DNA of 64,000 bases from UBA8752 sp002336475 (GTDB lineage: Bacteria > Bacteroidota > Bacteroidia > Flavobacteriales_D > Sanyastnellaceae). The notes under the pieces were generated by a model. The model was given only the letters and a program-made list of their open reading frames with translations. It had not been told where the DNA came from and did no database searches. The stretch is taken from NCBI GenBank assembly GCA_943846755.1, contig OX044365.1:1922001-1986000 (forward strand), read 5' to 3'. Shown one piece after another: positions 27,586 to 35,825 of this stretch. A program made the translations under genes and the position numbers. The stretch's first letter is position 1. Every line of letters starts with the position of its first letter.

Positions 27586-27606
27586 AATGCCAATTTAGTT
27601 GGCATT
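27586..27606. promoter_or_regulatory. palindromic operator candidate upstream of dinB
   Basis: Perfect inverted repeat AATGCCAA-N5-TTGGCATT. On the minus strand it overlaps TAAATTGG, one mismatch from the -7 consensus, so a bound protein would block the dinB promoter. The dyad form and position fit an XRE/S24 repressor such as the one at 29812-30498. I find no second copy of it in the window. Confidence 0.55.
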
Positions 27607-27644
27607 TCAATGCGCACCACATTTTTTCTAAAAGACTTGGAGGG

Positions 27645-29660
27645 TCAGCAGTTCGCTCCGAAGACCGAGAGCAATTGCAGGATGTCGGATACCCCGACAA
27701 TGGTGTCCCCGTCGATGTCGCCGACGCAGTCACTTCCAACACATCCAAAGCTGGCCAAGATTTCCAGGGTGTCTGAGACGCCAATGATGCCGTCTCCATC
27801 GAGGTCACCGGGACATGTACAAGGTTCGGGTGCGGTCCATGTGGTCAGGTCTGCTGAACTGCTACAGCTGGGTAGATCTGTGAAAAAAGCGCCAATGGTT
27901 TGGTCCTGTCCATCGGCCGCCAGCCCAGCAATGGTGGTGGTATAGCTTCCGGGCGAATCCGGTACTTCAAAGACGTTTCCGCCGATGTTCAACAGGCCTG
28001 TTGTGGGAGGGTTGGACACATTGAAGACGAGGTCCAAATTGTAGGTTCCCGAGTCAAACGTGCAAACCCCGACGTTGTCCACTTCCAAGGTCATGGAGCA
28101 GGGGCAAGGAGCGGGAGCTGTCCAGGCGTCGAACACGGCAAAGGCACAAGCGTCATTTTCCATGAAGGTGATGAGCATGTTGAAAGGCTCCCCGTCTGCC
28201 ACCAACCCGGTCAAGGTCACGTCGGCCTGGTCGTTGGTGACGCTGAACGTTTGGTTGTTGATCATGACGCTTCCTGCGCCTGCTGAATATTGGAAAAACA
28301 GAGAAACGGATTGGCTGTACGTTCCGTCTATCGGGTTGCATGCGCTTTGCTCCCCCAAGATGTATGAGTTCAGTGCGCAGGCTCCACCACTGCATGACTC
28401 TGGTGCAGCGAACAGCCCCTCTTGGTTGAAGGCGCAGTCGGGATCCCCTGTAAAGAAAGCGTTGACGTCTACGGGCTGTCCGTCGGCAGGCAGGTTGTTG
28501 AGGCTCACCGTTTGGGGACTTCCAGAGATGGTGAAGAGGGAGCCATTGACGTTGATCAGGCCCGTTGGGGGGCTGTCGTAGAGCAGAATCAACTGCTGGC
28601 TGTAGGTGTTCGTTTCAGGATTGCAGGAGAGTTGTGATCCGGTCAGTACTGCGGAGATTGAACACCCTTGGACCCCCCATCCGATGTCTGTGAACATGCC
28701 CATGACGATGGGGCCTGGATCGTGAATCGCTTCCCCTGTGTTGAGGTTGGGGGTCATCAGCGCATTCACACTTCCCGTCAGATACATGTCTTCTCTGAGG
28801 TGGGAGAAACTGGCGCCGGGCTCCCAATTTCCAGGGGCATAAATGCCAGGAGGAGATACCGTTGCTGCCAGCCCACTGGCACCTGACCAAACGAGTCCTC
28901 CACCGGTGAGGGCATTGGCGAGGGCGTTGGTGGCTGAGTTGATGTCGAGAATGCTGCCGCCGGAATTGTTGTCGTTGACGAAGGTGTCGTAGACAAATGG
29001 GGAGCCACTTTGACCGAGGAAGCCGGTGTTTCCTGCGACGTTGGCACTGCCGATAAATCCGAGCCCATGGCAGAGTTCGTGGAGCACTACCGTTACGAAA
29101 TCGTAGGCTCCAGGGGGGACATTGCCGTCGAGCCCGAAGTACCAATTGACGTCGCTTCCAAAATTGCAGGTGATGTCTACTGCATTGGCATCAAGGTCGT
29201 TGTTGGACAATTGATTGGCCAATGCTGCTGGGTAATACACTCCGGAATTGGGAGCTCCGGTGAAATTGCGGTGCACAGTATTTGGAGATGCAGAACCCAA
29301 TATGTTGGTGCCCAACGACGCCCAGGTGGCGTCTACTTCGATGGTAACATCACTGGAAATTTGACCGGCCCAAATGTTGACGGCATACTGGAATGCGGCT
29401 TCAGCGACGGGGGGGAAATTGTTGTAGGTAACGTTGATCGTGGCCGATGAGCTTCGAAGGCCACTTGGAGGAGGAACGAATAGAAAGTGGTCTTCTGGAA
29501 TGCCGATATACCCATCGCACCCTTGGACTTCACATGCCGCATGGTCGTGCATGCTGGATGCAGGCAGGCCAAACATCTTTTGCGCTTGGGACTGAAAGGG
29601 CAGCATGCTGCAGAGGATCAATCCACAGATGGCGCTGAGTGGCACAAGCGATGGGGTCAT
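27645..29660 (-). CDS. secreted zinc metalloprotease with dockerin-like C-terminus
   Basis: 671 residues. Signal peptide (cleavage near SQAQ), then a metzincin-like catalytic domain with H194-E-L-C-H198-GLGF and a later methionine-containing turn (VNALMTPNL). Two or three repeated beta modules follow, each introduced by C-rich text and containing phrases such as LADGQP or VADGEP. The end is a dockerin-like pair: LDGDGIIGVSDTLEILASFG and IDGDTIVGVSDILQLLSVFG, closing in ANC. It is predicted to digest protein outside the cell. It sits between the S24 regulator and dinB on the same strand, but nothing suggests a role in DNA repair. Confidence 0.85.
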   Translation of the reverse strand: MTPSLVPLSAICGLILCSMLPFQSQAQKMFGLPASSMHDHAACEVQGCDGYIGIPEDHFLFVPPPSGLRSSSATINVTYNNFPPVAEAAFQYAVNIWAGQISSDVTIEVDATWASLGTNILGSASPNTVHRNFTGAPNSGVYYPAALANQLSNNDLDANAVDITCNFGSDVNWYFGLDGNVPPGAYDFVTVVLHELCHGLGFIGSANVAGNTGFLGQSGSPFVYDTFVNDNNSGGSILDINSATNALANALTGGGLVWSGASGLAATVSPPGIYAPGNWEPGASFSHLREDMYLTGSVNALMTPNLNTGEAIHDPGPIVMGMFTDIGWGVQGCSISAVLTGSQLSCNPETNTYSQQLILLYDSPPTGLINVNGSLFTISGSPQTVSLNNLPADGQPVDVNAFFTGDPDCAFNQEGLFAAPESCSGGACALNSYILGEQSACNPIDGTYSQSVSLFFQYSAGAGSVMINNQTFSVTNDQADVTLTGLVADGEPFNMLITFMENDACAFAVFDAWTAPAPCPCSMTLEVDNVGVCTFDSGTYNLDLVFNVSNPPTTGLLNIGGNVFEVPDSPGSYTTTIAGLAADGQDQTIGAFFTDLPSCSSSADLTTWTAPEPCTCPGDLDGDGIIGVSDTLEILASFGCVGSDCVGDIDGDTIVGVSDILQLLSVFGANC

Positions 29661-29811
29661 AACAGAAAGATAGCGACAGACTTCCGATTATGCCACTGCG
29701 CGAATGCCCGTTTTGTAGTCGTTTATATTGCTTTCGTTGTCTAAATCCGCCTCTTTAGCCTCAAACGGGTCTGTCGCAAGGAGCGGGTGTTGCAGCGAAT
29801 TGGCCGGGGGT

Positions 29812-30498
29812 TTAGGGCCAATCGGTTGAGAACCAACCAATGGCCTTCCATGCTTCCCGAATTTCGACGGGCTCGTAGGGGTACGGTGCGTATTGCGCGT
29901 TGTTGGAAATCAGCAGGAAATCCCCTTGGGTGTCCAACCTGTTTTCGATGCGTTTAAACAGCAGGCCATCTCCTTTGGTGGAGATGATGTAGGGCCGTTC
30001 ACCCCCCATTTGTTCCATATGCTCCACGAATTCAGCAAGGATCCATGTGCCATTGGGCAAGGGCAACATGCTGTCTCCTTCAATTTGAAAAAAGCGCAAT
30101 GTGCGGTCTTGGGGGACCTCAGGAAGGGGCAAGGAAAAGTGGGGCAGTGCTGCAATCCACTCGGGATCTCCAAGCCCTGATGCATAACCCGCCGCGGCCT
30201 TTGTGCTGATGGCGGATATGCGTTCGGATTTTTCGTTGCGGTCCACGGGGATGGGCAACACGCGAACGTCTTGCTCCATGCGCCTTTCTGTTCCCCCAAG
30301 GACGAGGGCGTCGAGCGAGATGTCGAGCACATGGGCGAGCCTCACGAGCGCTGCCAGTCGGGGTTCTGCGCGGCCTTCTTCGTAGGCACCTAAAGCGGTC
30401 CGTTTGAGCCCGGAACGCTCCGCCAGTTCCGTTTGGGTCCACCCGCGTTGTTTGCGGAAGTGGCGCAGTTGCGATCCTATGCGGGAAGGGTCGGCCAT
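29812..30498 (-). CDS. XRE-family repressor with S24 (LexA-like) autocleavage domain
   Basis: 228 residues. An N-terminal helix-turn-helix (residues 8-65, SQLRHFRKQRGWTQTELAER) is followed by a peptidase S24 domain. The catalytic pair is S143 in EGDSMLP and K182 in LLFKRIE, 39 residues apart as in LexA, and a likely cleavage site is A103-G104 in KAAAGYAS. It is expected to bind DNA until RecA filaments trigger self-cleavage. It probably controls the nearby dinB-SRAP-dnaE2 unit. Its own gene starts 4 bp after the nfu stop, so it appears to be transcribed from the nfu promoter. Confidence 0.9.
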   Translation of the reverse strand: MADPSRIGSQLRHFRKQRGWTQTELAERSGLKRTALGAYEEGRAEPRLAALVRLAHVLDISLDALVLGGTERRMEQDVRVLPIPVDRNEKSERISAISTKAAAGYASGLGDPEWIAALPHFSLPLPEVPQDRTLRFFQIEGDSMLPLPNGTWILAEFVEHMEQMGGERPYIISTKGDGLLFKRIENRLDTQGDFLLISNNAQYAPYPYEPVEIREAWKAIGWFSTDWP

Positions 30499-30502
30499 GG
30501 GC

Positions 30503-31138
30503 TCAGACGGAGGCGACGACGGATTGGACGGCGTCCAGTTTGGAGGTGAGTAGGCGTTCGATGCCGTCTTTCAAGGTGGCGGTTGAGGAGGGGCACCCTG
30601 CGCAGGCGCCGCGTAATCTTACGTGCACGGTGCCTTCTACAAAAGCACGAAAATCTATGGCCCCGCCGTCTGCTTCTACTGCGGGCCTGACGAATTCTTC
30701 GAGCAAGGCGACGATGGCTTCGTCGTGTTCGGTGGGGACGATATCAGCATCGTTGAGTTGCACGGCACCTTCAGTTTCGGCCGGGGCGCCTTGGTCCGCT
30801 TCGGATGTTGCAGCTGGCGCGACCATGGGTGGAATTTTTTCCACCGCCGTTTCATTCTCGGAGAGCCAGCCTTGGATGTATTCGCGCATCTGCATGGCGA
30901 TCATTTCCCAACCGATGGTGTCGTCTTTGGTGACGGAGACAAACCCGCCACTGATAAAAATGCCGGTGACGAAAGGAAAGTTGAACAGTTCTTCTGCGAG
31001 GCTAGAGTAGCCTACGGTCGAGGCTTTGCTGTTGAACTCAGCTTGGTCTGACCCTGCGATGAGGGGGCGGTCCGAAACGAACTTCATGACCTCTGGGTTG
31101 GGGGTCATTTCCGCATATACACTGACAGGTTGGCTCAT
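30503..31138 (-). CDS. nfuA: Nfu-type iron-sulfur cluster scaffold protein
   Basis: 211 residues from the chosen start. An N-terminal Nfu_N domain (VYAEMTPNPEVMKFVSDRPL) is joined by a variable acidic linker to a NifU C-terminal domain whose cluster ligands are C179-x2-C182 (GACAGCPSS). The protein delivers [4Fe-4S] clusters to apo-enzymes. The ATG at 31138 begins the conserved domain; an earlier in-frame ATG at 31222 would add 28 unrelated residues. The S24 repressor gene follows after 4 bp. Confidence 0.9.
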   Translation of the reverse strand: MSQPVSVYAEMTPNPEVMKFVSDRPLIAGSDQAEFNSKASTVGYSSLAEELFNFPFVTGIFISGGFVSVTKDDTIGWEMIAMQMREYIQGWLSENETAVEKIPPMVAPAATSEADQGAPAETEGAVQLNDADIVPTEHDEAIVALLEEFVRPAVEADGGAIDFRAFVEGTVHVRLRGACAGCPSSTATLKDGIERLLTSKLDAVQSVVASV

Positions 31139-31239
31139 ACAGCGAATATCGAACAGTTGACGTTGTGAACTACATGGACGTACCTGTGCGCAGCTCTTGG
31201 GGTTCCCAATATCTTGCTTCACGAATCGATTCCTAGACC

Positions 31240-34200
31240 ATGACCCGAATCACCCATGTTGCCAGCATGCTGCTGGCTTTGGCCACAGCGAGCCTTACCC
31301 AAGCGCAAAGCAGTTCGACTTTTCCAGTGAATGGGACGCCGGATGCCCGCATTGAACTGCACGTATACGAAGGTGCCCGCATTCACTTGTCTGCTGATGA
31401 GGTGATTGCAGAAGGACACCTTGTGGTGCGCCGCGGCCGCATTGAAGCGGTTGGAGCAGGGGTGTATTCGTCTGCTGAGCCCGCCGTACGCCATGACCTG
31501 TCTGGCAAGGAGGTTTACCCCTCATTTGTTGACCTCTACACAGGGTGGGGATTGAAGAAAGGAGAGCGTTCGGGTTGGGACGGTAAACCCCATTACGATA
31601 GAGAAGACAGCCAGGCCGCCTTGGGCTGGAACAGCGCACTGCATCCTGAATACCGCGCTGCCGAGGCATTTGTGCCCAGCGAAAAAACCGCCAAGGCACA
31701 CCTTCAAGGGGGGTTTGGTGCGGTGGTTACCCACAGACAGGACGGCATTGTACGCGGAACGGCTGCCCTCGTCGCCTTGGGAAAAGAGGCCAACGATGCG
31801 GTGCTGGAGCCCACCGTAGCCGCGTGGCACAGTTTTTCGAAAGGGTCATCAAAGCAGAGTTATCCGAGTTCACTGATGGGGAGCATTGCCCTGTTGCGCC
31901 AGACTTATTGCGATGCGCAGTGGTATGCCCAGTACGACGCGCCCGAAGAACGCAACCTCTCACTGGAGGCTTTTTCTGGGTCCGCGCAATTGCCCCAGTT
32001 TTTTGCGGCCGGCAATTGGTTGGACGTTTTGCGCGCCGACAAGGTGGGCGATGAGTTTGGCGTGCAATATGCCTTCCTCGGTGGGGGCGAATCCTACCGC
32101 CGATTGGACGAGATCAGCGCTACAGGAGGTGCGTTGATTGTCCCGGTGAACTTTCCATCGGCCATTGACGTGAGCGATCCGTATTTGACGCGCCTCGTCT
32201 CCCTTTCAGACATGAAGGATTGGGAGTGGGCACCGCACAACCCCGCCAAGGTTGCCGAAGCGGGCATCCCCATGGCATTGACGATGAATGGGGTGAAAAA
32301 GGGGGGGGAATTTCTCGCCAATGTGCGCAAGGCGGTGGCCCATGGACTGGGTGCCAACCAGGCCTTGGATGCATTGACCCGGGTTCCTGCAGAGATGATC
32401 GGTGCTTCGGACCGGGTGGGCCGTTTGGCCGCGGGCTTGGAGGCCAATTTTCTGGTGACCGACGGCCCCATTTTTGAGGACGGCAGCACGTTGCACTGGA
32501 ACGTGGTTCAAGGCCACCGCCACGAAATGGAGCCTTTGGAAAGCGTGGCCATCGCAGGGCGGTACAGCCTCAATTTGGATGGCCGTGACCTGGTGCTTGA
32601 GCTCAAGGAGGGAGACAAGGGTCCGAGCGGCCGCTGGTGGCCAGCAGGAACCGCCGAAGACAATGTGGATTCGCTCGCGGGCAAAGCCAAGGTCAGTTTG
32701 GATGGCCGCGACCTGGTGCTGCGTCTGATGGACGATGAACTGGGCACGTACCGCTTGGTGGGCAATGTCTACGAAGGCAGCAGGATCATTGATGGTCGTG
32801 GAGAACGGCCCGACGGCGTGTGGACAGAGTGGGCGGCGTTGCGCCAAGACACGGATGGCGGATCGGCAGACACAGCCGAGCCTGCAGAGGCGCCGGCTGG
32901 AGAAGGAGAAGAGGCAGAAGAAGCGGACTTCGGTCCCGGCCCTTTGCTCTATCCGTTCAGTGCCTATGGCCGCACGCAATTGCCCGAACAGGGCAGCTGG
33001 CACTTTGTGGGGGCTACGGTGTGGACCTGCGGTGATGCAGGCAAGATTGAAGGCGGCGAGGTCATCGTGCACAAGGGCCGCATTGTGGCCGTTGGGCAGG
33101 ATTTGGACCCGGCAGCGGTGTTTGGAAAAAACGTTCCCGCATTGACCCGCATCGACGCGGCTGGCAAACACATTACGCCGGGCATCCTCGACGAGCACAC
33201 CCACATTGCGGCGAGCCGCGGAATCAACGAGGGAACGCAAGCTTCGAGTGCTGAAGTGAGCATTGGCACGGTGGTCAACAGTGAGGATGTCAACCTCTAC
33301 CGGCACCTCGCTGGAGGGGTCACCGCAGGACAGATTTTGCATGGCTCGGCCAATCCCATTGGAGGCCAGAGCGGCATCATCAAGTACCGTTGGGGTCAGA
33401 CGCCGGATGAGATGTTGATCGAAGGGGCAGACCCCTTCATCAAGTTTGCCCTTGGAGAGAACGTCAAGCAATCGAATTGGGGCGACTACCAAACGGTTCG
33501 CTTTCCGCAAACCCGGATGGGGGTGGAGCAAGTGTATTACGACCACTTCCACCGCGCTCGTGAGTACGGAGAAGACTGGGACCGGTATGAGGCAAAGCGC
33601 AAGGCCACGCCACGGCGGGTGCTGCGCAAGGGCGGTGGCCCAAAGAAGCCCCGACGGGATTTAGAGCTCGAAACGTTGCTGCAAATCATAGAGTCCGAGC
33701 GGTTTGTCACCTGCCACAGCTACCGCCAGGACGAGATCAACATGCTCATGCACGTGGCCGACTCCATGGGCTTCACCTTGAACACCTTTACCCACATTTT
33801 GGAGGGCTACAAAGTCGCCGACAAGATGGCTGAGCACGGTGCAGGAGGCTCGAGCTTCAGCGACTGGTGGGCATACAAGTTTGAGGTCAAGGATGCCATC
33901 CCGTACAACGGCGCGCTGCTTTGGGAGAACGGTGTGGTGACGGCCTTTAATTCGGACGACCGTGAAATGGCCCGCCGCCTGAACCAAGAGGCCGCCAAGG
34001 CGGTCAAGTATGGCGGCGTTCCAGAAGAAGAGGCGCTCAAGTTTGTGACCCTGAATCCCGCCAAATTGCTCCACTTGGACGACCGCATGGGGTCATTGGA
34101 AGCGGGTAAAGATGCCGACCTCGTCGTGTGGTCCGACCACCCGCTGTCGGTGTACGCCCAATGCGAGCAAACCTTTGTCGACGGCCGACGCTTGTTTGAC

Positions 34201-34356
34201 CTCGGGGAAGACCAGCTGATGAGGGAGGCGATCCGGTCGGAACGGGCCCGATTGATTCAGAAGATGTTAGACGCCCCGGGCGCTGACAAACGGAAACCGA
34301 TGGAAAGGATTCCGGCCCATTACCATTGTGACACCATGACTGAGGAGAACCGATGA
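31240..34356 (+). CDS. secreted two-module amidohydrolase-family protein
   Basis: 1038 residues with signal peptide (cleavage near LTQAQ). It contains two amidohydrolase-like modules joined by an acidic linker (around residues 545-570). The N-terminal module has YPSFVDLYTGWG where metal-binding HxH is expected, so it is probably inactive. The C-terminal module keeps the metal motif H653-T-H655 in GILDEHTHIA and ends with the usual return strand (GSLEAGKDADLVVWSDHPL). The substrate is unknown; imidazolonepropionase-like or peptidase activity is typical for relatives. The stop overlaps the next amidohydrolase gene by 4 bp, so the two likely form a complex. Confidence 0.85.
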   Translation: MTRITHVASMLLALATASLTQAQSSSTFPVNGTPDARIELHVYEGARIHLSADEVIAEGHLVVRRGRIEAVGAGVYSSAEPAVRHDLSGKEVYPSFVDLYTGWGLKKGERSGWDGKPHYDREDSQAALGWNSALHPEYRAAEAFVPSEKTAKAHLQGGFGAVVTHRQDGIVRGTAALVALGKEANDAVLEPTVAAWHSFSKGSSKQSYPSSLMGSIALLRQTYCDAQWYAQYDAPEERNLSLEAFSGSAQLPQFFAAGNWLDVLRADKVGDEFGVQYAFLGGGESYRRLDEISATGGALIVPVNFPSAIDVSDPYLTRLVSLSDMKDWEWAPHNPAKVAEAGIPMALTMNGVKKGGEFLANVRKAVAHGLGANQALDALTRVPAEMIGASDRVGRLAAGLEANFLVTDGPIFEDGSTLHWNVVQGHRHEMEPLESVAIAGRYSLNLDGRDLVLELKEGDKGPSGRWWPAGTAEDNVDSLAGKAKVSLDGRDLVLRLMDDELGTYRLVGNVYEGSRIIDGRGERPDGVWTEWAALRQDTDGGSADTAEPAEAPAGEGEEAEEADFGPGPLLYPFSAYGRTQLPEQGSWHFVGATVWTCGDAGKIEGGEVIVHKGRIVAVGQDLDPAAVFGKNVPALTRIDAAGKHITPGILDEHTHIAASRGINEGTQASSAEVSIGTVVNSEDVNLYRHLAGGVTAGQILHGSANPIGGQSGIIKYRWGQTPDEMLIEGADPFIKFALGENVKQSNWGDYQTVRFPQTRMGVEQVYYDHFHRAREYGEDWDRYEAKRKATPRRVLRKGGGPKKPRRDLELETLLQIIESERFVTCHSYRQDEINMLMHVADSMGFTLNTFTHILEGYKVADKMAEHGAGGSSFSDWWAYKFEVKDAIPYNGALLWENGVVTAFNSDDREMARRLNQEAAKAVKYGGVPEEEALKFVTLNPAKLLHLDDRMGSLEAGKDADLVVWSDHPLSVYAQCEQTFVDGRRLFDLGEDQLMREAIRSERARLIQKMLDAPGADKRKPMERIPAHYHCDTMTEENR

Positions 34357-35723
34357 ACCGCATTGCAACACTGAATTTCGCAGCCATGAGAGCTTCATTC
34401 CTCTTTGCCATCCTCGCCCTTGCGGGCGCTGCCCTGGCCCAGCCCAACCTGACGCCAGGCGCGCCACAGACCGAGAGCATCCTCGTTGTGGGCGGGACGG
34501 CCCACCTCGGAACCGGGGAAGCCCTCGACAATGCCGCCATCGGTTTTGAGGATGGCATCATCAATTTCGTAGGCACTGCTCGCGAAGTGGACCGCAAGCG
34601 GTACAACCGTGTGGTGGACGTTTCGGGCATGCACGTCTATCCCGGCTTCATTGCACCCAACAGCACTCTGGGACTGATGGAGGTTGCCGCTGTTCGCGCT
34701 TCTCGCGATTACCAAGAAGTGGGCACGTTCAAGCCCAATGTGCGGAGCATCATCGCCTACAATGCGGCCTCTGACATTACGCCGACGGTGCGCACCAATG
34801 GCGTGTTGATGGGCCAGATCACACCGCGTGGAGGCGTGATTGGAGGCTCCAGTTCAGTGGTCCAATTCGACGCTTGGAACTGGGAAGACGCGGTGGTTCG
34901 CGCCGACGATGGCATTCACCTGTACTGGCCTTCGTCGCACCACAAGCACTACGAGGACGGACGGGCGCAGTTGCGCAAGCGCAAGACCTACGATCAGAAG
35001 CTGCACGAAATCCGGGACTTTTTTGCCCGCGCCCGCGCTTATTCGGCAGGGGAGACCGATAAGCGGGACTTGCGGATGGAGGCCATGCGCGGCCTCTTTG
35101 CTGCAGGAGACCGCAGTGCCGCAGGGGCGAGCACCTTGTTTATTCACGCCAACGATGCCAAGCAAATTGCGGAAGTGATCCGTTTCAAGCGCGCCGAAGA
35201 CCTCGAGCGCGTGGTGCTCGTCGGCGGACTGGACAGCTGGATGATGGCCGATCCGCTCCGCGAAAACGACATCGCTGTGATGGTGATGCGGACGCACTCG
35301 GTGCCGCGCTTTGCCGAGGACGACATCGACCTGCCCTACAAGTTGCCCAAGCTCCTCGAGGATGAGGGTGTGGAATACTGCCTTCAAGGCGAAGGCCGGA
35401 TGCCCGAGATGAACACGCGCAACCTTCCCTTCTTTGCGGGGACCGCGGTCGCCTATGGCCTCGAATACGAGCAAGCTGTGCGCGCCTTGACATTGTCTAC
35501 GGCCAAGATCTTGGGCATCGATGGAACTTGCGGCTCGTTGGAGCGGGGCAAGGATGCGACGCTCTTTATTTCAGCGGGTGATGCCCTCGACATGATGGGC
35601 AACGATGTCCGCCATGCCTGGGTTCAAGGCCGCGATGTAGTGCTCGACAACAAGCAGATTCAACTGTACGAGAAGTACAAGGCCAAGTACGATGCCCAGC
35701 GCGCTGCTGGCGATGGCCGTTGA
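34353..35723 (+). CDS. secreted amidohydrolase-family protein lacking the HxH motif
   Basis: 456 residues with signal peptide (cleavage near AALAQ). The composite domain opens as usual (ESILVVGGTAHLGTG) and closes with GSLERGKDATLFIS. At the metal site the expected PGFID.H.H is replaced by YPGFIAPNSTLGL, so the enzyme probably does not bind the usual binuclear metal and may be a structural or regulatory partner of the upstream protein. Translation is coupled to that gene (ATGA overlap). A bidirectional terminator follows after 28 bp. Confidence 0.82.
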   Translation: MNRIATLNFAAMRASFLFAILALAGAALAQPNLTPGAPQTESILVVGGTAHLGTGEALDNAAIGFEDGIINFVGTAREVDRKRYNRVVDVSGMHVYPGFIAPNSTLGLMEVAAVRASRDYQEVGTFKPNVRSIIAYNAASDITPTVRTNGVLMGQITPRGGVIGGSSSVVQFDAWNWEDAVVRADDGIHLYWPSSHHKHYEDGRAQLRKRKTYDQKLHEIRDFFARARAYSAGETDKRDLRMEAMRGLFAAGDRSAAGASTLFIHANDAKQIAEVIRFKRAEDLERVVLVGGLDSWMMADPLRENDIAVMVMRTHSVPRFAEDDIDLPYKLPKLLEDEGVEYCLQGEGRMPEMNTRNLPFFAGTAVAYGLEYEQAVRALTLSTAKILGIDGTCGSLERGKDATLFISAGDALDMMGNDVRHAWVQGRDVVLDNKQIQLYEKYKAKYDAQRAAGDGR

Positions 35724-35750
35724 TGCCCATCGGATCAATTATAGCCAAGG

Positions 35751-35778
35751 AAAAGGCCCGCTTTTGGCGGGCCTTTTT
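35751..35778. terminator. bidirectional rho-independent terminator
   Basis: Stem AAAAGGCCCGC (35751-35761) pairs with GCGGGCCTTTT, 5-base loop, T-run on the plus strand and matching A-run for the minus strand. It separates the amidohydrolase pair from the convergent DUF4139 gene. Confidence 0.9.
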
Positions 35779-35825
35779 CGTGGGCAGTTGGAAATTGTAG
35801 GGAAGCGTATACCGCGCAATGCACC

